Under the pieces are notes generated by a model that was given only the letters and a program-made list of their open reading frames with translations, was not told the origin of the DNA and searched no databases. This document shows positions 47,580 to 59,393 of a stretch of DNA of 64,000 nt, one piece after another. Position 1 is the stretch's first letter. Every line of letters begins with the position of its first letter. Made by a program: the position numbers and the translations under genes. Source of the DNA: Anthoceros angustus (Eukaryota > Streptophyta > Anthocerotopsida > Anthocerotales > Anthocerotaceae); NCBI GenBank assembly GCA_010909165.1, contig VJWM01000025.1, positions 744,001 through 808,000 on the forward strand, given 5' to 3'.

Positions 47580-50370
47580 GCACATCCTTCTTGTATACAG
47601 CATGTACGTTACACTTCCGCGGGGCCCTTGGACCTGTCAGTAGCTTGCTCCGTTAACCCCTTCTTCAGAGGCACCACATAATACTAATGCAGATTTATCA
47701 TCGATGTAATTGTTTTCCCATGTATATAGGATAGACGAGACAGGAAGTGGTGGTTAATTTTACTAATTTGTTTTTAGCGAAATCCTGAGATTTTATAAAT
47801 ATGCCAAAGTAGAATATGAAGACTTTATAAATACGTCAAAGTAGAAGATATGGAGTAATTCTATAGGGCACTTTAAATTGGATGAGATCTGGATTAATTT
47901 TTTTATCTCTAATATTTTTACACTTTATATCCTCTTTTTTTTGTTTCATCTATCTCTATTTATTTATATTATTTCTTTTTTCTAATTCCCTTTATTTATT
48001 TCTCATGCCTCATCCCTCCCCTCGAATGGAGCCCGCCTCTTCTACGAGAGTAAAGCACACCCCTTGTTGTCGGGCATATGATGTTTGAGCACCTGAGGAA
48101 TTACTTTCTCCCAAAAGATCCATCTAGTCACGTGGCTTTTTTGAGCCCTTTCTTTTCGGTGCTGCAATGGTTAAGGTGAGATGCCCCACTAGATCTCCCA
48201 AGTCATGGTGTCTAATAGGTTGGCCACTATGGACAAACCTCTCCCAGCTTTTGATGTGTGCCACTTGTGGTTAGGACGCCTTCATGCTGCTTATTAGCCA
48301 TAGTATTACCTTTCAGTGCCGCACTCTCCTCCTTTAGAGGGACGCCTTCATGCTGCTTATTAGCCATAGTATTACCTTTCAGTGCCGCACTCTCCTCCTT
48401 TAGAGGGACGCCTTCATGCTGCTTATTAGCCATAGTATTATCTTTCAGTGCCGCACTCTCCTCCTTTAGAGGGACGCCTTCATGCTGCTTATTAGCCATA
48501 CTATTGCCTTTCAGTGCCGCACTCTCCTCCTTCAGAATGAACGCCTTGCAGACTTTTAGGGCGTTGGCTAAAGAATTTGATAAATCTATCAAGTCATGTG
48601 CCAAAGCATACCATGCAAGGAAATATGGTGCGGGGCTATCTATCTTCTATTTCACAATATTCTTTTGGCAGCGGGTGTCCATTGCCCTCTAAAGGGCACT
48701 TGCAGAGGATATCTTAAATTGGGAACTGTTGGAGAAGCATCGGACACCCGCTCCAAAGGGCACTTGCAGGAATATCTTACGGACATGCATCCTCAACTGG
48801 TTCAATAATATATTGGCCATTCAATCTCCCTAGTTATGACATCTTAGACACTATAGGTGACTTTAGACATGAATGCTAATTCTTTATTTTAAATATAGCT
48901 TAGTTTCTCCTTCTTTCCTCTCCTTTACTTTAGGCATGAAGCATAAGAAGAAGAATTTACTTTAGGCATGAAACTTAATTGTTCCCAACTTTAGTGGTAC
49001 CCCTGGGGTCTCTTTCCTTAGTGGAAGTAAGGGAAAGATGGATGTCCGCTTTGCGATTGTGTCGGGAAAGAACCTCGTGCTTTTGAGATTGTGTCAGGGT
49101 GGAGATTGGGTTCACCAATCTCTCTTTCCTTAGTGGTGGTTAACTATGTACAGGTTCAATAATCCAACCCTGGTCGAAGGCTGGCTACTTCAGTTCACTT
49201 GGCTATGGCATCAAGGAAATTGTGCGAGCTGCAGATAGCATGTACCGAGATACGTGCTTGCCATGTATGTACAAAAGATATCGACTTGCTCGTTGTCACG
49301 CATGCGAGGCCTCGTGACGCGGCAGCCGATGCAGCCGGGAGCGTGACATAGAGCTGTTCAAACTAGAAGCCTCCGAGACTGCAAAATGCTCCGCCATGGC
49401 TCCTTCAATCCTCCTTCCTCTCTCAGGCTCTCGATGCTCCGTCTTCGATGCGCTCCTTTCCGTAGGACTGCTGAGGACAGCTGGCTTCTCCACAAGCAAT
49501 TCGGCGAGTGCTCAGAGCGTGAAGGTTCATACAAGATACAATTTTAAGTAGTCTCAACTTTTTCATGGGAGCAGATCATGGTTCTTAATCTTCAATTCAA
49601 CTGCTGCCTTGATTATATTGGTTCGCACGATCATATTCAGGAATCAAGAAAATGCGGTGGCATGGTGTGCAGAGTTCATCCATTCTGAAATCAGGGCAAG
49701 CACGGCTTCTGAGTTCTAGAGCCTGCATCTCGAAGTCCCATCCGGTGAGAAGTGAACTTGGAAAACTTGCACACGTGTACGTGGAAGATGCAGCAAAAGA
49801 TGATGACTGTATCTAGTCTCATGTGACGCATATTTCAGTACCCTGTCTGATCTCTGTCACATGGCTGCAGAGAGATTCTACAGCAAGGTGGAGCGGAAGC
49901 GAAAAGCCATGGGGCATAAGCACTCTAGGAACGATAAGGTACTGACGCCGGCCGGTCGGTGCAATGAGAAATTCTGAAATGCTGTGACAATATGCTTTTG
50001 GACATTCAAGATTGTGATGAACGCCCTCCAACAGTTGCTGCTTTGCTCTTGGACGCTTTGCGAATTGCCGAAAATTGCACACTGGCAGCAGTGGACAGTG
50101 GAGCGAAATAGAACCAGTGGGAGGCAACCTGTACAGTGAAACCGTCGCTCACCACGTATGATCAACCTAGATACTTCGGACCTTCGCGTGCACGCGCCCG
50201 TATTGTCGCAAGATTTATGGCACTGGGAACCAGATTTCTAGCTAGGACTTTGATCACGCTATGTAGTGATCAGATTTTCGTTATGCTTCGCGTCGCATGT
50301 GGTGAGCAGGGTTTGTTTTCGGCTTTGAACATCATCCATTCTTATTCAAAACATCTGTGCATGATGTTGA
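47580..50370. other. spacer with a coding-length repeat
   Basis: No recognised gene apart from the repeat-made frame below. A short duplication (aaagggcacttgcag...atatctta) lies at 48690-48780. The first exon of the FAD oxidoreductase should lie near the right end. Confidence 0.4.
48275..48540 (-). repeat. 66-bp tandem repeat, four units
   Basis: Units start gacgccttcatgctgcttat at 48275, 48341, 48407 and 48473, nearly identical. On the minus strand they encode a 22-residue repeat (KEESAALKGNTMANKQ plus HEGVPL) inside an open frame 48604-48227. No family recognised and no other support for a gene. Confidence 0.9.
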
Positions 50371-50374
50371 ACAG

Positions 50375-52774
50375 GCGTCCAAGGAAGGTGAAGAAAAGGC
50401 GCCACGGCCTGAACTCCCCGGGCTCCGAAGAACGGTATGGGAACAGCAAGAAAGGCAAGTTGAGTATCCCAAGTTGACCAAGGATGTGAGCGCAGACGTG
50501 GTGGTAGTCGGAGCTGGCATTGCCGGCTTGAGCACTGCCTATCATCTCGCTAAAGCTGGCAAGTGTGTGATAGTTCTGGAGGCTCATGCTCGAGGTAAAA
50601 TCCATGGATTACCTTCTTTCTTACTGCCGAGATTCCGCCAGCAGCATGCTTCAAAGCCTGTCATGTTTCAGCTCTAACCAACATGGGTGTGTAGGTGCTG
50701 GTATGACTGGCAGGACCACAGCACACATTATGCCCTGGTATGACGATTATTATCAGAACGTGGAGAAGGATTTCGGACTAGCCAAGGCGAAGATCGTCGG
50801 AGAAAGCTATCGTTCAGCCATAGACTGGGTTGAGCGCATAGTGACCGAAGAACACATCGATTGCGAGTTCACTCGGCTTAACGGGTACCTTTTCCCTCAC
50901 GAAGACACAAAACAGGCGCACGATCTCCTGCAACAGGTGAGAAGTTGTTTGCTTCATTGCAGATTTGTAGTTTGTGATCCTCCCCTTCCTTCTTTGCACT
51001 TTTTATGAAGACATGAACTACCAAACGTTCAGGAGTATGAAGCTTCTCGACGGGTTGGGTTTGATGTGCGGATGGTGGACCTTGGGAAAGATCCAGCTTC
51101 TGGACAGATTGGAACTGCAATTGAGTTTCCTGGGGCTGCCGATTTTCATCCTCTCAAGTGAGCTCTTGTTCTGGTCAAAAGATCGGTTGCTGGATATTTG
51201 TGCACGTCCATCTGATTCTTATGGGATTGGCTTTGTCTTGTCCCTAGATACTTGGACGGGCTAGCAAGAGCCCTGACGAGGAGAGGAGGAAAGCTGTATG
51301 AGATGACAAGGGTTGTCAAAAATGAAGGCAATCAAGTGACCACGGAAGATGATGTCACAGTAACTGCAGGAGCTGTTGTCCTGGCTACCTGTTCTCCAAT
51401 CAATCACAATTTAGCTATCCATGCGCGCCAAGTTCCCACTCGCACCTATGTTGTGGGCCTGCGAATTCCCAGGGGCTCTGTGAAGTAAGCTCCCTCTTTT
51501 CCCGATCTTGAGGTTACAGGCATCCATGAAGTTGAGTCTTTTCCGTGTACGAAGAAGGAAACGAGACTGGCACCTATATGTCGTAGCTTCCTAGCATAGC
51601 TCCTGACACGGTTCACATTTGAGGAGGAAGATTGATATCTTTGAAACTTACTTCAATGCAGGAGGGCGCAGTATTGGGACACCGCAGAACCTTACCACTA
51701 TGTGAGATTGGAGCCTAAGGGCGATCATGACATTTTGGTGGTTGGAGGAGAGGATACCAGCATAGGAATGAAGCCCACTGATTACCATGATCCATATAAG
51801 AACCTCGAGCTTTGGGCTAAGAAACGCTGGACCTTAGCAGAGGATGTTGAGTACTCCTGGACAGGGGAGGTAAGCTGAGTGGAGGAAGCTACTGCTTCTG
51901 CTTCCAAGGTGCTCGTGTTTCTTTGATAAGCTAACACTCTGTGCTTTGGTGTGATGTGTTGTTCAAAGTGGTTTGATCCCGCAGACTACCTCCACCTGAT
52001 TGGGCCAGATCCTCTGGAATTTGGAAAGCATGATCAGTACATTGCGACAGGTGTTTTGTGTGTTTTTGGCGTGTGTTGTAAATCGATTCTCTGATCCGTA
52101 AATGATGCTTGAAACAAGTCTTGCCGTAACTTGTAAGCAGGTGACAGTGGTCAAGGAATGACAGGCGGTACTATCGCTGGTGTCCTGCTCTCGGATCTTA
52201 TACTTGGGAGGGAAAACCCATGGGCTGAAGTTTACAGCCCGCGAAGAGCCCTCCCGCTATCGAAGGATACAGTGAAGAGCGTTGGAGAGGAAGTGATGCA
52301 CACCATCCAGGTAGGTCACCCAACACAGCCCCCACCATCTGCGGCTTCAACTTCTTGTCTCTGCCGTGAGCAAGGGTGCCTCTTATGTCTGCAGGGTTAC
52401 AAGGACAGGGTGCTACCAATAACGGGCGCCGACTCTGTCGACATTGAAGACCTTATGCCTAATAGTGGAGCCGTCATACAGAAAGGCTTACACAAGATTG
52501 CTGTCTACAAGGATGAGAATGGACTAGTCCATAAGTACTCCGGTAAAGAATCTAGATTGACTGCCATGCTTATGACTCTTTTCTCTGGACGCCTTCCACA
52601 ATTCACCACCTTTTCCCCTCCTTTGCAGCGGTGTGCCCTCACATGAAGTGCAGTATCAAGTGGAATCCCGTGGATGGAACTTTTGATTGTCCCTGCCACG
52701 GTTCGGTGTTCGACTGCTATGGACGAGTTGTGTGCGCACCTGCCAAGCAAGACCTAAGCCCTATTATGTCCTGA
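50375..52774 (+). CDS. FAD-dependent oxidoreductase with C-terminal Rieske domain (5' end missing)
   Basis: A DAO-type flavoprotein fused to a Rieske 2Fe-2S domain, an architecture known from bacterial YhfW-like proteins; substrate unknown. Exons: 50375-50594, 50695-50936, 51034-51158, 51248-51484, 51662-51869, 51969-52050, 52141-52310, 52395-52542, 52629-52774, in phase, 525 residues as far as seen. FAD binding: VVVVGAGIAGLSTAYHLAKA, TGRTTAHIMPWYD. Later flavoprotein segments: ATCSPINHN, DSGQGMTGGTIAGVLLSD. The Rieske cluster ligands are CPHMKC and CPCHGS (two Cys, two His). The first exon begins after a good acceptor (ttgaacag) with no Met before the FAD motif, so an upstream exon must supply the start. 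A transit peptide cannot be judged. Confidence 0.87.
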
Positions 52775-52815
52775 AGGCGCTTTATGACGCGGTGGCTCAT
52801 GTAAATAGTCTGAAG

Positions 52816-53097
52816 ATGGATAACGCAGAGGCTGAGAGACGACACCAGCGCTGTGACGAAAAAATTAGGGCTTTGCAGAATTGCCATCGCAAGCATCGAA
52901 GCGAGATGGAGCGCGAGTTATTGTGTAAACATTTGAACTACGGGGCTGCTTTGTGCCTGGTCTGGACCATATGCCCTGGGCAGGTGGAGGCAGTGGAGAG
53001 TTTGTGCGAGAGCGCCGGTACTGCGTCCAAACGTCGGCAGTGTGAAAATGCCAAGGCAGGACTAGAGTCTTGTCTTTCTACTCAAGTGGGACAATAG
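52816..53097 (+). CDS. small CX9C (CHCH-type) protein
   Basis: An intronless 93-residue frame starts 41 bp after the stop of the FAD/Rieske gene on the same strand. It has three Cys pairs spaced by exactly nine residues: CDEKIRALQNC, CKHLNYGAALC and CENAKAGLESC, plus further Cys. Twin CX9C proteins are usually oxidised and retained in the mitochondrial intermembrane space by Mia40. I do not recognise the specific member. It is basic/helical throughout and ends CLSTQVGQ. It could have its own promoter inside the last FAD exons or be read from the same transcript. Confidence 0.7.
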   Translation: MDNAEAERRHQRCDEKIRALQNCHRKHRSEMERELLCKHLNYGAALCLVWTICPGQVEAVESLCESAGTASKRRQCENAKAGLESCLSTQVGQ

Positions 53098-53099
53098 AT

Positions 53100-53458
53100 T
53101 TATTGTTTACATCTTTGCGCACAAGTTCCTAGTACATATTTGTTCTTGTTGTTTTCTCTTCTGTCCCAAGCAAAATGAGGATAGGAAATTTTTGATCGAC
53201 TTTTTGGAATAAACCTTTTGACATGCATCTTTTTGTAGCAATTGCTAGCGAGGTTGTTAAGTGCAAGGCAGTACTCTATGTGACCCTGTTCTACAGTTCC
53301 GTTTCATGCAAGAACCCCAAACCACTACTAGTGTACATCACTATCTTTTGCCGATGAGAAGATGACACCTTTCTCTCCGATATGGTCAACCAGCAGCCTA
53401 TGAATGTGACACCCTTCTCACTCCCCACACTGCCCTCCAAAAATTAAGATGCTAACAA
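53100..53458. other. spacer between convergent genes
   Basis: AT-rich 3' flanks of the CX9C gene (plus) and the GT-1 gene (minus). No gene seen. Confidence 0.5.
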
Positions 53459-55034
53459 CTATGACCCAGCTCGTCCGTATGTGCCTCCTGGTTGGAGCTC
53501 CTCCAGAATGTGGATGTCCCTTACGCCACCGACTTCACGCAGCCCACACCATCCTTTCCGTGTCAAAAACTCGCGAAAATCATCCTCGGTGTAGAGAATC
53601 TGTGGCTCCGCGTTACCAGTCGGATGACCTGCTTCGTTGTAGGTACACACCTTTACAGTAACACCTGCAAGGCACATCCACTACAACGATCAGCAAGAGA
53701 AGCGCACGAGAATCGGCTCCCCATCTTCCCACAAAGTCTTGCCTACGAAAAAGGCCTATCATACATGTGGCCCAAAATCATAGGATACCTTGGTCAAGAT
53801 TTAGGTAGTAGGTTGATAATGGCATATCGCGACTCAAAGTTTGCACAATGCCATCTTCATCCTCAAGCCAGAACAGTCGCTTTGTGCGTAGTCCGAACGC
53901 AGATTTGATGGAATCTTTGATGAATTCAGAGGGCCCATCGATCCTTATTCTCCTTGTCATGTCACCACATTTCACGACAATGATTTTGCCTTCTAAGGAC
54001 ATGCGTTGATCCCTGCCTGCACAGCCATCAATGTGCATTGTTGAATCTGTTAGAAGCAGAACCACGATTGTAAGCTGACTCGGACCCGTCACAGAATGAA
54101 AAGGATGGATGCGTGCGGAACCGAAACCACCAAAAGGAAAGGGATGGAGTGTGACTACTTACCATCACCGTTGGCACCTGTATCCCTCCAGTTCCAACCT
54201 GAATTGATCCCATTGGGCACCACCATGAGATGCGAAGGCAGCTCTGCTGAGGGGAGAGCACTGGGGTGCCCTTCATGATCTAGTCTGCGTTCAAAACTCA
54301 GAGCACCTCTAATTGGTCCTGCTGACAACAGAAAGTACATCTTCAATGAGCCAGAGAAGACCATAAAGCACCATAACACCACTCAGTAACGACGTTTATC
54401 ACCTGAGTTTCCAAAATGATTGAGCCCTGTGGGTTCAGTGTTTTCCCATCGTGGTTGACCTGCAACCACTTGGGGGTTGCAGACCACATAAGCACGAAAT
54501 CAGGACCAGTGAAAGTAACCACACCTCGGGTCCAGACAAAGCGAAGCTCTCCTGTCTTGCAAGATACACAGGGCGTGAAATACCTTTGGGAGACAAGAGA
54601 GGACTAGCTTCAAGCTTGGCAGGACTCCTGTATGGCGTCGTTTTGATAGACCTCTCTCCAAGGATTTCTTCCAGATCCTTATAGCACGCAAATTTAGCAG
54701 AGCCACCCCTCTCGTGCTGCTGCCTGGCCTTCTTATACTCCTTGAGCAGATTCCTCCACTTATCCGTGCACATAGTACCCGACCTCTCATAACCACGGTC
54801 TTTCATCTTCATGGCAATCTGCTCCCAAAGATGCTTGTTTGATTTGGAGGTATTGAAGACATTGTCCATCTCCTTCCTGAAGGCAATCAGCGCCTTCATC
54901 TCTTCCTGTGCCCATGTCTCTGCCCTTTTCTTTGGAGTTTTGATCTCAGGATCATCTGTATCTGTGAGCATCAATTGCTGGGCAGAACCTAGCTGATCAG
55001 CTGATAAAGTGCTCGAAGGAACACCAACCTCCAT
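53459..55034 (-). CDS. GT-1/GT-4 type trihelix transcription factor
   Basis: A nuclear DNA-binding protein of the GT-1 clade, which binds GT elements of light-responsive promoters. Exons (-): 55034-54584, 54318-54163, 53992-53789, 53664-53459, in phase, 338 residues. The trihelix domain is APKKRAE-like [34 protein letters not shown] and [18 protein letters not shown]. Downstream conserved GT-1 segments are [71 protein letters not shown] and ELQPGGTYG. The join from exon 1 to exon 2 is the least certain: an extra exon may lie in 54583-54319, where an open stretch [14 protein letters not shown] is seen. Start is the first Met, MEVGVPSS. Confidence 0.87.
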
Positions 55035-55039
55035 GGTCC

Positions 55040-56120
55040 GAGGTAATTCACCCCACTCCTCCTCAATCTCCTCCCACTACTGACCTACTCATGCAAGCTC
55101 CCCAAAAGACGACTTTCATAAAGCTCGCATGGGAGGTCTAAACCCAAAGAAACCCAGTAAGACAAGAATTCGGGGGAGCGAGCCACAAAAGACGGCCACA
55201 CGCACCACACAGCGCGCCTACTCCCTGGAGTTGGATGGGAATGCGCCAACCCCTGCCCTAATTGCCAAGAAAACCTAAGCGATGCTCCTCCTTCAAATTC
55301 CCCCTCTCCTGTCCAGCCCCCGGGCCAGCATCTTGCACATCCAGATGCTGCCCTGCCCTGCCCTGCCCTCGCTTCGGCTCAGGAAAAACACGAGCAGGCG
55401 CGTCGGATTGGAGCGGGACACATGGGCGGACCCGGGCCGGGCCTGGCCTGGCAGCAAAGAAGGCCAGGCCGCGCAACAGCGGCTCCCTCTGCTCCTGAAT
55501 ACCGCAAGATGCAGGCAGGGGCAGCGGGAAGGACCGGCCCGCGTGGGGCTCGCAGCCGGACCTGCATACAAGCCCCCAAGAACCCAGGGCCCGACCTGCC
55601 AGCAAGAACGCACGCCGGCGATGGCCGAAACGCGACTCAGAGCCAGGCCACGACTGGCCTCGACTCGCCACGACTCACCGGCGTCGCACCTCGCCGCCTG
55701 CCCCTGCTCCTGCAGCCGCAATGCCCGACATTGCGCAGCGCAGCCTCCACCTGCTCCTGCTCAGCCTTCCGGGCTCCGTTCCCCTGCCCCTGTTGTGCTC
55801 TTGCCGCCACGCTCCACTTCGCCTTTGCCTTTTCCTTCGCTTCGTGCTTTGCTTTGCTTTGCTTCGCTTTGCTCTCCTGTGTTTTGTGCTTTGCGCTTGA
55901 GCCTTCCTCCCTGGCCCAACTCCTTCCTTCTTCCCTTAGAACTTGCTGCTGGCTGGCTGGCTTTCTCGCTCACGCTTGCCCGCGCTCCAACAAACCGCAC
56001 CGAGGGTAATGCTGGCTCTGCCACCGACCTCGAGTCGAGTTAACAAAGAACGGCCGTTCCCCATCCCTAGGCTCTCTTTTACCATAATAGAAAACCCCAC
56101 CACTTGCATTATTCTATTTC
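55040..56120. promoter_or_regulatory. 5' flank of the GT-1 gene
   Basis: GC-rich sequence with ccctg runs (55345-55372) and a ctttg run (55845-55880), upstream of the minus-strand start. It probably contains the promoter and 5' UTR; no specific motif can be named. Confidence 0.35.
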
Positions 56121-56429
56121 GCGTCATTAATCAACATGACGGCCTTTGTGATCGAGGTCTCGGAGACTTTAAGGACGAATTGGTCCAATCAGCGACATTT
56201 ATGGTACACTACTCGTGTGTCTGCTGGATATTTGCATGTGTATGGATTGAAGGCAAAAACAAAAAACAGAAATGGAGACTTTGTAAAAAACAAGCGATGG
56301 GAAAACCATCTTTTCCGAATCCAAGGGAGGAAACCCACTAAAGGACCAAGAACCAAAAGGGCTAGCCCCCATGAATGCCAACCCCGAAGCTACCTACCAC
56401 CCCGATTATGTCGTGGTCTGAGATGAGAA

Positions 56430-57570
56430 AAGGCCTACCTACAATTGGTGCTGATGACGCTACATCTCCTACAATCATTGTCGTCCTGTAAATAGCGTCG
56501 GCCAGCACCCTCTACGGGGCAATAGATACCGCTGTCGAAAGAAAGCCACCACCGAGGAAAGAGGGAGACCCACCCCATTCCGACGACTGTGGTAGGCTTT
56601 AGCACAATCCTTAATGAGCTAGGAAAAATCCTTGCCCATAGCTCTGTGAGTCTCAATGGCAAGGGGGATGAAGGCGTAAGCGTCCTACAAAGGTGTGTAC
56701 TTGTGTACCTTGGCAATCGCGCATCCCTTCGTCACCCAGCCCGAAGGGTTGATAATGACATGCTCTCAAATGGAGTTTCGAGTAGGGTCTGTTACGACGA
56801 CATCCACAACAGAGATTTGGTCCTCCCGAAACAAAAATAGATCCGCCTTGAGCGACACCCCATTGCGCGGTGTATATGGACACTCCTTGTATGGAAGATA
56901 ACCGCTCTCCTTGGCCATTGAGTGTAGCGATATGTTGTCCTCCAATTGGACAACAAGCTAGGTGGGACCCTGAGTCATCGAGGGGGGCCCCACAGCTGCA
57001 GGCTGAGAGAGAACGGGCCCAAGGTTGGACCAAACCCAAGAGGAAACTCATCGCAGTAGAAAAAGAAGCTGGTGCGATTCGAAATGCATGGATGCAAGGC
57101 CGAGCCATAAGCTAGGAGCCTGTTCCCTTTCCCAAGCGAGAACGGATGCGGGCACGAATAGGCCGGGGAATAGTAGAGTCCAGAAGGATTGCCCTTTACG
57201 CCTACTTGTACTGCTTCTCCTAGAGAGAGGCCTGCAGGCCATGTAGCCCTTCCACAGAAAACGAGGAAAAGGGAGGCATGGCCACCCCAGCCTTGGAAGA
57301 AAGGGAGTCCTTAGTCAATCTAAGGGAAGGCCCCCTCCTCAATGCCTGAGACGAAGGCCTCCAAGATGGGAAATTCCCGGATTAAGAAAGGAGCGGTGAA
57401 GACGGGGGTAGAAAGGGGCCAGCTCCTAAGGAAGGCCCCCAGCACCGAAGCCCCCGTGGCCAGCAAACCTGTGCCACCAAAAGCATTTGGAAGGGACGTC
57501 TGCGCAAGGCCCCCTGCGGCACACTCGAAGGTCCCCTGCCCAATAATGTCTCCAAGTGCCTGCATAGAAC
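56430..57570 (-). pseudogene. non-LTR retroelement relic, C-terminal part (copy 2)
   Basis: Minus-strand fragments in several frames: FGGTGLLATGASVLGAFLRSW (a GGLGL-type segment found after the reverse transcriptase), then LGLVQPWARSLSACSCGAPL, and after frameshifts a segment matching SLKADLFLF with a DVVV run, resembling a restriction-like endonuclease. It aligns with the relic at 17.2-17.8 kb but lacks about 25 bp of it and carries its own frameshifts. Inactive. Confidence 0.5.
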
Positions 57571-57579
57571 TATGAATCT

Positions 57580-58500
57580 TTATTTTAGTCTTTTATTTTA
57601 TTTATTATTTGGATGCATATACGGATGAGTTTATTTTTCAAAAAATATTTATTATTATTTGGGTTTGTATTTATGCTCCCTCAAGGCTATGAACATGTGA
57701 TAGACCATACAGGCACTACCATTAGGTTGCTTTGAGTTTTAAATACTTCAAGTTTGATCCGTCGCATCACAAGTGCATATACTTCCTTGAGGAGGTTTTG
57801 CTATGCACTTCCTTGAGGAGGTTTTGCATTTAGTCCGGAAGGATGCGGGCTGCCTAAATTTGATAGATTTTGTATTAAAAGATGAGGAGCAGCAGAGATT
57901 GGATGTCAACAGCAACTTCTATGGTGGTTTGGGAAGTTCGAAGCTCGATTGATACAAATATGATTATAGAGCCACTCAACGGATGTGTTTCCATCTTGTT
58001 CAAGGTCTTGAACTGAGCATATGGATGCTGATGATGTTCATATTGTCATTCCTAGTAATGCATTAGGGTTAGATTTTTAGCTTTAGTTTAGAACCATAAT
58101 CAAATCTTTATTATCTCTTGTTTATTTATTCATAAGTTTTTCTCTAATACTAAAAAAGAGACAAGTGCGTATACGATTTCGCACAACAACACCAGGCATA
58201 GTGAAAGCTCCACAACCAAACTGAGCTACAAATGGCGCAGCCTCGCAAGGGGCCACGGGAAGCTACGTCAATTGGAGTAAGGATGCCAAGACTATCTAGA
58301 AAGGGTGCTTCAAGAAGCATTGAGCTTTAAAAGATGAATTACCATAAAGTGCCTTGACCTCCAACATATAAAGAGATCGATGTTCAACGTTGTTAGGAGA
58401 GCTATACATACGGTTTGGGATAAAATATGTGATAGTGATTAGTGAAATCGTAGTATGTATGCACATATCCTCGGGGGAGTACGTGGAATATATCCACAAG
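57580..58500. other. AT-rich spacer
   Basis: No gene. A 24-bp direct duplication (cacttccttgaggaggttttg) lies at about 57780-57830. Confidence 0.5.
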
Positions 58501-58507
58501 GATGATG

Positions 58508-58824
58508 TAAGAGGGTCATAAAGCTCAAACACTAACATTATCGAAGAGGGTCATAAAGCTCAAACACTAACATTATCGAAGAGGGTCATAAAGCTCAAAC
58601 ACTAACATTATCGAAGAGGGTCATAAAGCTCAAACACTAACATTATCAAGAGGGTCATAAAGCTCAAACACTAACATTATCGAAGAGGGTCATAAAGCTC
58701 AAACACTAACATTATCGAAGAGGGTCATAAAGCTCAAACACTAACATTATCGAAGAGGGTCATAAAGCTCAAGTACTAACATTATCTAAGAGGGTCATAA
58801 AGCTCAAACACTAACATTATCGAA
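58508..58824. repeat. 35-bp satellite, nine units
   Basis: Nine head-to-tail copies of gagggtcataaagctcaaac + actaacattatcgaa. The fourth unit lacks one base and the eighth has three substitutions (caagta, tatcta); the others are identical. Confidence 0.95.
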
Positions 58825-59393
58825 GCCCTTCGTTGATAATTGTGAAAACTTGCCAGCTAGAACATGTGGAACGTATTATCCATAGGAAAGAGGTAGTCCT
58901 ATAATGTATTGACGTTGTTGGATGAAACCTTTCGATACACATGCCACGTCAAAAGATGCTCCACCTAACTTTGTTTATTCCTGGATATTAAGAAATTGGG
59001 TGAATGAGAGTTTAGGTTACACATGTAGTCTAACAGTTGATTTGAACATTTTTTACTATTTTATGCTATATAAAATAGTAAAAATTAATGGATGTTTATT
59101 TTTCATTTAATAGGGAGAATAATTCTCAGTCAAATGCATTTTTCTTAGTTTATGATATATAAGACTTAAATCAATGGATAATTTTTGTTCACTTAATAGC
59201 GAGAATTACTTCCAATCAACTATTATTTCTTTTCATCTAGCGAGAAAAATAACTCACTGTGGACTATATATGTGATGCATAGGGCTTGTACTTGATGTAT
59301 TATACTTGCTTATTTCATTGATGAGTCTTCAGGGTGAAACTAATATTCTTCTTCTTTTATTTTTCTCCTCACTTATCTCTTTTTCTATCGATA

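Noticed and set aside
56136-56426. 97-codon plus frame MTAFVIEVSETL...
   Set aside because: Low support: no family motif, no splice context, and adjacent to retroelement debris.
58508-58824. Regular repeats resembling a CRISPR array
   Set aside because: The units are contiguous 35-bp copies with no unique spacers, in a plant nuclear context.
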